Source of the DNA: Bacteroidota bacterium | Lineage (GTDB): Bacteria > Bacteroidota > Bacteroidia > AKYH767-A > OLB10 | Direction of reading: 5' to 3' | Assembly (NCBI GenBank): GCA_016722525.1 | Contig: JADKJB010000032.1 | Span: forward strand, 62,001-126,000 | Length of the DNA: 64,000 bases | Shown here: piece after piece, positions 1 through 10,329 of the stretch | Layout of the letters: every line of letters starts with the position of its first letter | Numbering within the stretch: the first letter of the stretch is position 1 | Position numbers and translations under genes: made by a program | The notes under the pieces: model-generated | The model's database searches: none | What the model was told of the DNA's origin: nothing | Seen by the model: only the letters and a program-made list of their open reading frames with translations

Positions 1-2
1 CG

Positions 3-329
3 GTTAATGGTTTTGTTGGTATCAACACTTCAATTCCTGGAAATACTCTTGAAATTAATTCCAACTTAGCTTATTCGCCAGGTGTAATAGGAAATAGTGG
101 TCTTATATTATCTGATATGAGATCTGGTAGTGGAACTTCTGCTGGAAATGGAAAAGTTCTAACTGTAAATAGTATTGGAGAAGTAATTTTGGCTCCCGAT
201 AATGATGGAGGATCAATTACTGCATGTTCCTCGCCAGGACTCACAACAAATTACATGACTAAAGCAACAGCCAGCACACAAATATGCCGTAATTGTTTAA
301 CGTCAAACCAATGTGTACCGGTTTTCTAA
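3..329 (+). CDS. C-terminal end of a surface/tail-fibre-like protein (5' partial)
   Basis: The frame is open from the left edge of the window and ends with TAA at 327-329, so only the last 108 residues are visible. They are rich in Gly, Ser, Asn and Thr and contain a VLTVNSIGEVIL stretch. Similar segments (LTVNsxGdVIL) occur in repetitive Bacteroidota surface proteins and phage-tail-fibre-like proteins, which is family knowledge from memory, not a search. The tail has two cysteine pairs near the end (ICRNC and NQCV). No T9SS sorting domain is visible. The function is unknown, and the body of the protein lies outside the window. Confidence 0.6.
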   Translation, partial: VNGFVGINTSIPGNTLEINSNLAYSPGVIGNSGLILSDMRSGSGTSAGNGKVLTVNSIGEVILAPDNDGGSITACSSPGLTTNYMTKATASTQICRNCLTSNQCVPVF

Positions 330-551
330 TTAAAAACTGAAAATTCAAGGAACCATTTATCGGATAATGTTTCTCCGGCAACTTTGGGTTATAATACTTT
401 GCCAATCATGGTTTCAAATTAATGCATCCCCCAGGAAGCCTAATTTCAAAACGAGTGACCGATGCAAATATCGGTCGGCTATAATGGCAATTTTGGCAAT
501 CTGCCTTTTTGCAATTTTAAAAGTATTGAAAATCAATACGTTAAAGCCTAT

Positions 552-641
552 TGGCGGAGAGTTAGGGATTCGAACCCCAGGAGGCTTTAACACCTCAACA
601 GTTTTCAAGACTGCCGCAATCGACCGCTCTGCCAACTCTCC
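552..641 (-). tRNA. tRNA-Ser (anticodon UGA)
   Basis: Read on the minus strand, the 7-bp acceptor stem GGAGAGT pairs with ACTCTCC. It is followed by discriminator G and an encoded CCA at 554-552. The anticodon loop is CTTGAAA between GCAGT and ACTGT, giving anticodon TGA, which reads UCA serine codons. A long variable arm (GAGG...CCTC) follows, as expected for a class II tRNA such as serine, then a T arm with TTCGAAT. The length of 90 nt including CCA fits tRNA-Ser. Apparent short reading frames across it on both strands are spurious. Confidence 0.96.
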
Positions 642-930
642 GGGCGCGAAAGTAGAATATTTTTTTCATTTTCAGTTCAGAAAAGAGAAAATAATGAATA
701 TTTTAAGGACGGGTTAAATCGTTTTTCCGGCTAACTTAACAAATCAGGGGCATGAACTTTATTTTTCAACAAATGTCGATTATTTCAAAATGCAGTCTTA
801 TCTTTAATCGCTTCGTGTGAAATTATTCGCTCTAATTGATTGTTAAATTCAACCTGTTCAGCTGTGGTTTTGCGGCTAATTTCATATTGAAATTCTAAAT
901 CGCTAACTTTAACATTCAACTCCAAACATC

Positions 931-2478
931 ATGAAAAAACACGTATTTATTTTTGCCCTATCGCTGCTTATCAGCATGGGTTCCTGTACCAAACAGGATG
1001 ATTTGCTAACTACTCAAGAATCAGGTGCTTTAGTGGTAAAGCAAAATCCAACAGCTATCCCGCAAGGTGATCCGGTTAGCCGATTCGATCTCGACAAACT
1101 GGTTATTGCCACTCTGGAAAGTCGTAATGATTTTCAGTGGGAATGGTTGGATTTGAAAACTTTGTGGAGCGCTCTTCAATACAATAATCATGCTCTTGCA
1201 ATAGGTTATAAACCAGCAGGAACTGGTGATATCAGCACAAAAATACACCAAGTAAAGGTTAAAGAAGGTGCCTATAAAGAGGTGCATGATGCACTGCTGA
1301 AATTCATCCTTGAAGAATTAAATAGAGACCTTCAGCAACCAGTAACCCTGCAGGATATACTCATCGAGGACGATCAAACACTTCCCATCATCACTATCAG
1401 GCTCACCAATAAAAATTTACTTACAAAATTATACAATCTGCAGAATGTCCGTTACCTGGAGCCACTCGATTATTGGCCTGCCGATATGCAACGTGTATCC
1501 TCCGCTTCAGGCTGTGATGCTTCAACACAGGCACTTACATCAGCCGATTACACTACTATCACGCCAGGCGCTATTTTACCCTGGAATTATAACAATCATA
1601 CGATTCCTGCAGCATGGAATTCAGCACGCGGACAAGGAATTACTATTGGGGTGATTGATGCAGGCATCAGTTCATCGCAAACACTGTTGGGCTCTCAATT
1701 TAATAGTGGTGTTTCGAATGTAGGTAGAACCGTTACAACCGGATTTACATTGGGTACATCTCCTTTTAATACTTGTACCCATGGAAATAGTATGAGTGGT
1801 TTAGCTGCCGGTCCACGGAACAATCAAAATGCCACAACCGGTGTGGCTTATGAAAGTAATCTGTATTTTATTAGGGCTTGCGAAGATGTGGTCCTCGATG
1901 GATCAGCAGAAAAAACTGCAGTTAAAAATGCACTTATTCAAATGGGAAATAATGCAGCCATTCGTATTATTAGTTTGAGTGTTGGTTCTCCATTTGGAAG
2001 CGGTGTGCTTAAAGATGGTGTTGATTACGCGTATAATCAGGGTAAAGTTATTTTAGCTGCTGCTGGAACTTCATTGAGCTGGACCAGTTGGTGGGGTGTT
2101 ATTTATCCTGCAAATTATTCTTCCTGTAACGCTGTTACCGGCGTAAAAGAAAATGGTTCTAAATGTGCAACTTGTCACGATGGAAGTAAGGTTTTATATA
2201 CTATAACTATGGAGAGAACTGCAAACAGTAATCGCAATTCGCTCACTTTGCCCGCTTCCGGCGTTACTCCATCTTATATAGGAGGAAGCTCCGCTGCAAC
2301 TTCAACCGCAGCCGGCATTGCTGCTGTGGTATGGAGCGCAAAACCGAACATGACCAGAGCGCAGTTAATGACCTGTCTTACTAATACCACTCAGTTTTAT
2401 CCTTCCCGTAACAGTACCAAAGGCTATGGCAACCTGAATGCAAGCGCGGCAGTAAATTATGCAATCGCAAATTATTGA
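931..2478 (+). CDS. S8 family serine peptidase (subtilase), lipoprotein
   Basis: This is a secreted subtilisin-like protease of 515 residues. A hydrophobic leader ends in SMGSC with Cys19 as the likely lipidation site, so it is probably anchored in a membrane facing the periplasm or surface. The catalytic triad is visible: Asp243 in GVIDAGIS, His284 in THGNSMSG, and Ser454 in GSSAATSTAAG, which replaces the usual GTSMATP. Residues of about 60-190 before the catalytic domain look like a propeptide. It has no T9SS domain, unlike the next gene. The next gene starts only 7 bp downstream but lacks a signal peptide, so the junction may have lost sequence. The substrate is unknown. Confidence 0.9.
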   Translation: MKKHVFIFALSLLISMGSCTKQDDLLTTQESGALVVKQNPTAIPQGDPVSRFDLDKLVIATLESRNDFQWEWLDLKTLWSALQYNNHALAIGYKPAGTGDISTKIHQVKVKEGAYKEVHDALLKFILEELNRDLQQPVTLQDILIEDDQTLPIITIRLTNKNLLTKLYNLQNVRYLEPLDYWPADMQRVSSASGCDASTQALTSADYTTITPGAILPWNYNNHTIPAAWNSARGQGITIGVIDAGISSSQTLLGSQFNSGVSNVGRTVTTGFTLGTSPFNTCTHGNSMSGLAAGPRNNQNATTGVAYESNLYFIRACEDVVLDGSAEKTAVKNALIQMGNNAAIRIISLSVGSPFGSGVLKDGVDYAYNQGKVILAAAGTSLSWTSWWGVIYPANYSSCNAVTGVKENGSKCATCHDGSKVLYTITMERTANSNRNSLTLPASGVTPSYIGGSSAATSTAAGIAAVVWSAKPNMTRAQLMTCLTNTTQFYPSRNSTKGYGNLNASAAVNYAIANY

Positions 2479-2485
2479 ATAAATT

Positions 2486-5400
2486 GTGAGAATGGATGAA
2501 CGATCAAATGCTCCCTTATCAATTTCGTTCAGTGAAAGCAGTTTTATACCTGCCTCTTCCGGAATGGAAGCATTCGTTCCTGTGCTGAATTTGAAGCCCG
2601 GTGACTCCTGGCAACTTATTAGAAGTGATGTGGATGAAATAGGAATGACCCATCACCGCTACCAACAAATTTATCAGGGAATTCCTGTAGTGACAGGAGA
2701 ATATATTCTTCATGAAAAAAATGGAAGAATTGTTTCTGCAAATTGATTGTTTTATGATCAACTTGCGTTGACTTCCACTCCAGTACTAAATGAAAGTATT
2801 GCATTGCAGCATGCATTAACTGATATTGGTGCTTCCAAATACCTGTGGCAAACCAGCGACAAAGAACAGGAAGCAACTGTGGGTCATTCTCATGGAGGCA
2901 CTCTGCCACAAGGTGAATTGGTTATTTTACCTGCTATTGGTAACGATAAACAGCAAGTAGCTGCACTTTGCTGGAAATTTGATATTTACGCTTTGGATCC
3001 GCATCAAAGATATTATGTTTATGTAAATGCAATTGATGGCCGCATTCTGTTTAAGGAAAACCGTATTTGCACTTTTGTTGCTAACGGCAGTGGAAATACG
3101 AAGTATAGCGGAACCCAGTCTTTTACTACTGATTCTATTGCTCCGGGAAGTTATCGCCTGCGAGATGTTTCAAGAGGTGGAGGTGTTGAAACGTATGATA
3201 TGAATAACAGCACCAACTACGGCACTGCTGTGGACTTTACCGATACCGATAATGTATGGACGGTAACCACCAATCAGGATGATGCCGCACTTGACGCCCA
3301 CTGGGGTACTCAAAAAACGTACGACTATTATTTAGGTATTCATAATAGAAATAGTTATAACAATGCTGGTGCTATCTTAAGATCTTACGTTCACTATTCA
3401 TCAGCGTATAATAATGCTTTTTGGAATGGTTCCCAAATGACTTACGGTGATGGTAATGGAACTACTTTTCGCCGCTCACCGAGCTGGATGTGGTAGCCCA
3501 CGAACTCACACATGGAGTAACTAATTTTTCTTCCAATCTTGTTTATTCTTACCAATCAGGAGCACTCAATGAATCATTCAGTGATATTTGGGATTACCGT
3601 TGATTTCTTCTCCCGGCCAGGTGTTGCAAATTGGAAATTGGGTGATCAGTGTTATACTCCCAATACTGCCGGTGATGCTCTCCGTTTTATGGATAATCCC
3701 AATGCTGCAGGTGATCCCGATACGTATCTAGGTACTTATTGGTATACGGGTACCGGCGATAACGGTGGTGTGCATACGAATAGCGGTGTTCAAAATTATT
3801 GGTACTACCTTTTAAGTGTTGGTGGTGCAGGGACTAATGATGTTGGGTTTAACTTTAATGTTTCCGGTATCACTATCGAAAAAGCACGGTTGATTGCTTA
3901 CAGAAATAATACTTTTTACCTCACTTCGGGCTCCCAATACAGTGATGCTGCTTTCTATTCTTTGCAAGCAGCTACCGATCTTTACGGAAATTGTTCTGCG
4001 GAAGCATTTTCTGTTAAGAATGCCTGGGATGCAGTAAATGTGATGGGATTGCAACTTAATGCTGCCGCTACAGTATCAGCCGGTCCGGTTTGCAATGGTG
4101 GAACTATTCAATTGAATGCTGCCGGCGGAACGACCTTTGTTTGGTCAGGTCCCGGAGGATTTTCTAGCACAGCTCAAAACCCTGTTATCCTGAATGCTGC
4201 TGCCGGTAATGCCGGAAGTTATTCTTGCTTGATTACCAATGCCAATGGATGTAGCAGCTCTAAAAGTGTTACTGTGAGTGTAAATCCTTCGCCATCGGTT
4301 TCTGCAATCGGAGGGGCCTCTATTTGTGCAGGAGCATCAGTGAATCTTTCAAGCACGGCTACAGTTCCCGGTACCGGCAACAGTTCCGGATCCAATAGTA
4401 CGTTGATAAATATTCCAGATGCAAATCAAACGGGTATTAGCTCTCCTATTACAATTGGCAAAGCTACCAGTGCAGCATCAATTATTTCGGTTACCATTGA
4501 TAGTCTGGTTCATCCTTATACCGGTGATCTGGTAATTCGCTTAGAGGCACCAAACGGTTCTTTTATTACACTTGCCAGTGGAGTAGGAGGTGCAGGCGAT
4601 AATTTTTACAATACAGTATTTTCTTCATCGGCAGTAAATCCTATTGCAGGTGGAGTCGCTCCGTTTACGGGAACTTTTTTGCCACAACAAGCTTTTAGTT
4701 CGTTAACCGGATCTGCTGATGGAATATGGAATCTCAGAGTCATTGATGCTTACAGCCAGGATATTGGTTCGCTTCAAAAATGGTCAATTGTGCTTTCCCC
4801 TAATACCATCATTTCTTATAGTTGGTCACCAGTAACAGGTCTTTCTTCATCTACAACACAAAATACTGTAGCATCACCTGCTGTTTCAACTACCTATTCG
4901 GTGGTTGTTACCGATGCTTTTGGTTGTTCATCAACTGCAAGTACTTCAGTAACTATTTCAACTCCTGTTGCTACTACAACAGTAAGTAATCCAAGTTGCG
5001 CCGGCCAAACAGGAAGCATCTCTACTAACGTTACCGGAGGTTTTGCTCCCTATACTTACCTGTGGAGCGAAGGCAGTACAGGTGCTTCGTTGCTAAATGC
5101 ACCCGGAGGGTTTTATTCGGTGGTTATTACTGATGCTACAGGCTGTAGTGTTACGGCATTTAATTCAATTAGTACGCCTTTAGCCCTTTCATTGGGTATT
5201 GGTTCCTCGGATGCTACTTGCGGGAATAGTGACGGTAGCATCAGCTTATCGGTCAGTGGAGGTGCGCAGCCTTATAGTTATTTGTGGAGTAATTCATCCA
5301 CAACACCTGCCATTCAAAACCTTGCTCCCGGACTTTATTCAGTAGTTGTTACTGATGCAAACGGTTGCACAATTTTAGGTGATGCACTCATTGGTTCAAC

Positions 5401-7219
5401 CGGCGGAGTTGCTCCAAATCCTCCCGGTCCGGTAACCGGTCCGATAGGTGCGTGCCGTAGTCAGTTAGCAGTGAACTTTAACGTAGCTCCTGTAAATGGT
5501 GCATTAAGTTATGTGTGGACAATGCCGGCAGGAGCAACAGGTATTTCAACCAGCAATTCAATTGTAGTCGATTTTAATAGTAATTATAGCGGAGGTGCTG
5601 TTTGTGTGAGTGCTGTTGGTGCTTGTGGCCAAAGTGCTCCGACATGTTATAACATTTCTTATTTTGCTGGTGTACCACCCACTCCGGCAGCAATTACAGG
5701 CCCTGCATTTGCTTGTGCCGGTAGCACTCAGGTGTTCACTTGTTCAACGTCGTTGAACGCCGAAAGCTATACCTGGACTTTACCCGCGAATGCTACGCTC
5801 ATAAGTGGACAAGGAACAACTACTGCAACTATTTCTTTTGCTTCCAATTTTGTAAGCGGTGCAATAAAAGTAAATGCTGTAAATTGTAAAGGAGCTAGTG
5901 GTATACGAAGCAGAACATTTTATGGAAAACCCACCACTCCAGGTACAATGACAGGTGCTGCCAATGGCGTTTGTGCCAATGCTTCCGGCACTTATTCTGT
6001 ACCTGCAATAATTTCGGCTACTGCTTATAATTGGACTGTTCCTGCAACTACAACTATTATTAGCGGGCAAGGAACAAATTCTATTAGCGTTAGTTTTGGA
6101 CCCAACTTTACTTCGGGCTCAGTAGCTGTTACAGCTTCTAATTCGTGTGGCACTTCAGCAGCCAGAGCACTTGCTGTGAAAAGTATAACCGCTACTCCGG
6201 GTACCATTTCAGGTATTGCAACCGCTGTGTGCGTGGGAACCAATGCCAATTATTCTATTACTGCTGTGGCCGGTGCTGTTTCCTATAACTGGTCTGTTCC
6301 AGCAAATGCGGTAATTCTAAGTGGACAAGGTTCCAATTTAATAAATGTTCAATTTAATCCCGGTTTCGTTTCCGGTTCCATTACTGTGGCCGCTGTTAAT
6401 GGATGCGGTGCTTCTGCATTACGATCACTTGCTATTTCTTCTGCTCCGGCTACTCCGGGAACTATGACGGGTTCTGCTTCAAATTTGTGCAGCCAGTCCG
6501 GTGTGGTTTATTCTGTGGCTGCTGTCCCTAACGCAACTTCTTATAATTGGTCGGTTCCCTCATTTGCAACAATTGTTTCCGGTCAGGGTACCAATAGTAT
6601 TACTGTTAGTTATTCAGCAGTTTCAGGCTCGGGTGGTAGTGTTTGTGTTGTGGCAAATAATGTTTGTGGTGCCAGCACTTCAAGATGTCTTACTTCTGTT
6701 TCAACATTGCCACTAAGACCTCCAGTCATAACTGGTCCTGCTGCTGTTTGCACAGGACAACAGAATGTTGCTTACAATGTAGTGAGTCAGCCAGGAGCAA
6801 ATTACAACTGGACAGTTCCTTCCGGAGGTACTATTTTTAGCGGACAGGGAACAGGTGCTATCCTTGTGAATTGGGGTGCTGTTGCCGGTTCTGTTGCGGT
6901 AGTTGCTTCTAACTCCTGTGGTGCGCAATCTGCAAGGACATTAGCAGTAGCCATCAATTGCAGATTAACCGGTTCAGCTGATATTGATCTTGAACTATTC
7001 CCTAATCCTGCAAGAGCAATAACTCATGTTAAGTGGAATGGCATTGAAGGTGTGGCAACAATACTGGTTACAGATATAACTGGAAAAGTAGTACTTACTG
7101 AACGCATGGTGAGTAATGAAACAGATCTGGATATTTCTATGCTCAATGCAGGAATATACACGGTAAAAATAATTGCTTCAGACCGGTCTGAAAAAATCGC
7201 CCGACTAGCAGTTGAATAA
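2486..7219 (+). pseudogene. M4 (thermolysin-family) metallopeptidase with P domain, Ig/SprB repeats and T9SS type A tail; broken frame
   Basis: Parts in order: an FTP/PepSY propeptide (about 2490-3060), an M4 catalytic domain, an Ig-like domain, a proprotein-convertase P domain (about 4400-4800), SprB-like repeats (about 4980-5400), about six Ig/PKD-like repeats, and a C-terminal T9SS type A domain (LELFPNPA onward). The zinc motif HELTH is at 3499-3513, the third ligand Glu in NESFSD is at 3571-3573, and the downstream HTNSG motif is present. Three lesions break it: an in-frame TGA at 2744-2746 where a Gly (GGA) fits, one C missing near 3472 (CCC to CC), and two T missing near 3587-3589. No signal peptide precedes the propeptide, so the 5' end may be lost. 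From 3539 on, the frame is intact for about 1,220 codons. If intact it would be a surface-delivered zinc protease. Confidence 0.85.
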
Positions 7220-7237
7220 ATTGACTCCATAAACCAT

Positions 7238-7270
7238 AAGGGACCCGTATTAAATTGATGGGTCCTTTTT
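7238..7270 (+). terminator. Rho-independent terminator after the M4 peptidase gene
   Basis: GGGACCC pairs with GGGTCC(T) across a 13-nt loop, followed by a run of six T. It lies 18 bp after the stop codon at 7219 and before the DinB gene. Confidence 0.75.
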
Positions 7271-7329
7271 TGTTGTTTTAATACATCATAAAAATCTTTT
7301 ATTATTGTTTAAATTTTATTCTATAATTT

Positions 7330-7824
7330 ATGGCTACCGAAGCAGCAGTACTTGCCCATGTGATGAACAAAACAAGGGCACTCACAAATATTTATCTTAA
7401 TTTCTTGAAGGATGTTGATGCGTATAAGGTTTTTGAATTGGAAGGGAAACAACTCAATAGCATATTCTGGATCATGGCTCATCTGTCAGTAACAGAGAAT
7501 TTTCTTTTGTTACGATCTACCGGAGGCGAAATAATTAAGATTGGTTGGGCACGACAGTTTGGACTGGGCTCGGTGCCGGTTTCCCGCGAAGACTCCCCAC
7601 CCATGGATGAAATAACTGGTATGTTGCAACTGGTTCATGAAAAATCCATTCAGCACATCTCCGGTCTTGATGATGCATTTCTCGATCAGGATAATACTAC
7701 AGGATTTGAGTTCGCAGGTGAAAAATCAGTCAGAAGCATCATCATTCATGCAGCCCGACATGAGGCAGCACATGCGGGCCATTTAGGATGGCTTTGTAAA
7801 CTGCATGGAATAAAAACAATTTAA
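7330..7824 (+). CDS. DinB-superfamily protein
   Basis: This 164-residue four-helix-bundle protein resembles the DinB/YfiT-like family, metal-binding proteins often tied to thiol-dependent transferase chemistry. The family pattern is visible: an early histidine in IMAHLSVTEN (about residue 58) and a C-terminal histidine cluster, ARHEAAHAGHLGWL, near residue 147. These would supply a three-His metal site. Start ATG at 7330 follows a normal short AT-rich leader. It converges on the Crp/Fnr gene with only 2 bp between the stop codons. Its substrate cannot be told from the sequence, and there is no sign of damage. Confidence 0.8.
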   Translation: MATEAAVLAHVMNKTRALTNIYLNFLKDVDAYKVFELEGKQLNSIFWIMAHLSVTENFLLLRSTGGEIIKIGWARQFGLGSVPVSREDSPPMDEITGMLQLVHEKSIQHISGLDDAFLDQDNTTGFEFAGEKSVRSIIIHAARHEAAHAGHLGWLCKLHGIKTI

Positions 7825-7826
7825 TT

Positions 7827-8570
7827 TCAAGGTAACCGTAAAGCACCGAATTCGGTAATAAGAAATTCAAGTTTGCTTTTATCAAGTATAGCAATTCTTT
7901 TACCCTCAATAAGAATCAGTTTTTCTTTTTTAAGCTGTGAGATCGTTCGTATTACTTCTTCCAGAGAGGCTCCGGTAATATCCGCATATTCTTGTCGTGT
8001 GAGAACTACATTTAGGAAATCTACTCCCTTTTCCTTGCTGAGGCCGTAAATCTCGGCTACGGTTAAAAGCGCTTCAGCCATCTTTTGCCTGACCGTCAAT
8101 TGAGAAATTGATCGCAACTTATTCTCTGCACGTCTTAACTCATCTGCGTAAAAATTTACCAATTCAGTGGCAAGACCTCCATTATGATTCATAGCACTGA
8201 TAAAATCTGCTTTGGGGATAAAACAAAGGGTTGAATTTTCAAGCACGGTTGCTCCGATCGGATAAGCAGGAGTCTTTCCAAAGCCCCGGTGTCCTAGAAT
8301 ATTGCCAGTGTCGGCGAATCGGACTATTTGCGTTCGGTTTTTAAATCCGGAATTGTAAACTTTTACTTTCCCTTGATAAATGAAGTAAATACCTGAAACT
8401 GGTTCCCCCTCCCTGAAAACAGATTCCCCTTTTTTAAATGATAAGGTGATGCGCTTACTATCTGTTTTCTTTTTCCATTCCTTATTCACATACTTGTTAA
8501 TATAGCAGTTTTCAGAATTGCATTTAATGCAGGAAGGCTTTGTCATTTTTGGTGACTGATTTAGTTGCAA
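7827..8570 (-). CDS. Crp/Fnr-family transcriptional regulator
   Basis: A cyclic-nucleotide-binding-type beta-roll (about residues 40-150; GESVFREGEPVSGIYFIYQGKVKVY) is followed by a helix-turn-helix (about 175-235; LTRQEYADITGASLEEVIRTISQL). The N-terminus holds Cys14, Cys17 and Cys22, reminiscent of the iron-sulphur ligands of FNR, but the fourth ligand is not obvious. Met9 (MTKPSCIKC) is a plausible alternative start. It lies at the downstream end of the nos cluster on the same strand, and a TGAT-N4-ATCA box sits in the nos/ric divergent promoter. I infer that it senses low oxygen or NO and controls nos and ric. That link is inference from position and site type. Confidence 0.85.
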   Translation of the reverse strand: MQLNQSPKMTKPSCIKCNSENCYINKYVNKEWKKKTDSKRITLSFKKGESVFREGEPVSGIYFIYQGKVKVYNSGFKNRTQIVRFADTGNILGHRGFGKTPAYPIGATVLENSTLCFIPKADFISAMNHNGGLATELVNFYADELRRAENKLRSISQLTVRQKMAEALLTVAEIYGLSKEKGVDFLNVVLTRQEYADITGASLEEVIRTISQLKKEKLILIEGKRIAILDKSKLEFLITEFGALRLP

Positions 8571-8687
8571 ATATACAATTCTGCAGTTGAGTTGCGTATA
8601 GGCTAATTAAAAACCGCAATTTTTAACAGCAGCAATCAAAAGTATTGAAGGAGATTTGATGGAATAGCATTCAATGTTGTGACTGCA

Positions 8688-9912
8688 CTAATTACTGTTT
8701 TTTTGTTTTATTGAAAATAAAAAAAGCATAAGCAGGCTTGAAAACATTAATACAGCCACTGCAAAAAGTGCCTCATTGGCAAACGGAATCAAAATATAGG
8801 AAAATGACGCTACCCCTTGCACCAATAATACCAATTCATTTAAAAATATTCCGATGGTAAATAAGATCGCTGAAGTTTTAATTGCCACTGTTTGTTTTAT
8901 GTGATTGGATTGAAACATATAAGCAATCAAAAAAACTGAAATAATAGCTAATAATACTAAATGAAGGTAAGCAATTACAATGGTTCGAAAACCAAAGGCA
9001 AGCTCACTGATGCTGGGTATCGTAGAAAATAATTGCAGCATCAATTTAACAGTGAGAGCAAGAGTAACAAATAGTATCAGGTATTTAATGAAGCTATTCG
9101 TCATTTTTTTTAACTGAGGCATATATTCTTTTAAGTTAGTGAAAAGTCTGATCCATGCCACTACTTGTACTATAGAAGCCAAAACAACAATCAGGTACAG
9201 CCAAACCGGAAGTTTCAGCCAAAGTGTTGAAAGAAAGTAGGCCGGAACGCAAGAGGAGGAAAATAATATAAAAACCCACTTATCTTCCTTGAAAGTTGGG
9301 ATCAGCATACTTATTTTATTGAAAAATAATCCGGCGCAAGCAAAGAAAAACCAACCGTTATATTGAAAATGCAGGTAGTAGTAGATGGAAGCCAAATATA
9401 AATTCTGTTCTATGTTTTTTGAAATCATCATATACGCCAATAGAAAAGTTCCTGCTGATGACAGTGCATTTATTATAATGGCAAAGGTGTACCAGTTTTT
9501 ACCTGTAAATTGCAATTTCCCTTTACCTGTGTCTTTAAAGAAAAGATAGGCAAATGCATAAGATGCAACTATTGAAAGCGTAGAAAAGAATATGGCGATT
9601 GGTCCATAACCCTGCATACTAAATGAAAATAGCATTCCATAAGCGCAAACGAGATTTGCATTGAGAATTAATACATATTTCTTTATTTGCGATGGAGTCA
9701 GTTGTTTGGAAATGGAATTAATTATTAATAGCATGATGGTATGTGAAATCCATCCTGCAAAAGCAAAATGAGAATGCGCATGTTGAAGAAATTTCTGATC
9801 GAATAGTGGAAACTCAAATCCGATTTTATAACGCATCACAACTCCGTAAAGTGCAACAATGCAGAGGTTGAATAAAGAGAAATTTATATACTTTTTTTAA
9901 AATAGGTTCCAT
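8688..9912 (-). CDS. Multi-pass membrane protein with HAHSH motif, nos-cluster-associated (frameshift at start)
   Basis: This is an integral membrane protein of about 407 residues with roughly 11-12 hydrophobic helices. Conserved-looking histidines include HAHSHFAFAGW, YYYLHFQYNGW and IAYLHLVLLA, which recall haem-copper-oxidase-like or NnrS-like proteins. I recognise the type as common beside denitrification genes in Bacteroidota but cannot give a function. The frame open from 9839 begins inside a helix. Upstream in the correct frame lies a further helix (NLCIVALYGVV), and ATG at 9912-9910 restores the expected N-terminus if one A is removed from the A7 run near 9894-9900. It follows the truncated haemoglobin by 13 bp and is the last gene of the nos transcription unit. 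Confidence 0.7.
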
Positions 9913-9925
9913 CAATTTTGTTCCA

Positions 9926-10309
9926 TCAGTTTTTTATACTACCGGCGATTTTTATTTGTATAACAGTCGAAATGCTTAAGGCCCTTTGCTTAATTAATAG
10001 TGCGTTGCTGCCAATAAAGTTTTCATCAACAGTGGTATTGAATAACTCTAGCCATCTTTCAAAATGTTTGGATTCCATAGAGCTTTTATTGTGTAAATTT
10101 AAATGTTTAGCCATAGTATTGCCCTGGTAGGTTCCTGTCCCAAATACTATTCCTTCCCAAAAATCATACATGACGGGGAGATGTTTGTCCCAATCAACAG
10201 GTATAATAGCTGTAAAGAAGAATCCAATCAAATCATCCTTTTGGACTTTTTCATAAAATTTATTTACTAGTAATTCAATTTCGGTTCTTCCTGATATTTC
10301 GGTTTTCAT
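9926..10309 (-). CDS. Group III truncated haemoglobin
   Basis: This 127-residue protein matches the small 2/2 haemoglobin fold. Segments typical of group III are present: VDWDKHLPVMYDFW (E helix side), GTYQGN, KHLNLH, and HFERWLELF, which carries the likely proximal haem histidine. Such proteins bind O2 or NO and are often found with denitrification or nitrosative-stress genes. It sits 20 bp downstream of the permease gene nosY on the same strand. This suggests cotranscription and a role in NO handling while N2O is respired. The start at 10309 gives the full expected length, and no lesions are seen. Confidence 0.88.
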   Translation of the reverse strand: MKTEISGRTEIELLVNKFYEKVQKDDLIGFFFTAIIPVDWDKHLPVMYDFWEGIVFGTGTYQGNTMAKHLNLHNKSSMESKHFERWLELFNTTVDENFIGSNALLIKQRALSISTVIQIKIAGSIKN

Positions 10310-10329
10310 AAATTAATGATTTGGGTTAT

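Noticed and set aside
367..717. Coding frames on both strands across 367-717
   Set aside because: They overlap a complete tRNA-Ser and have no recognisable protein sequence.
2744..2746. TGA read as glycine (genetic code 25)
   Set aside because: Other genes in the window end in TGA at natural C-termini (subtilase, rmuC, dlt-like adenylation gene), so TGA is a stop here.
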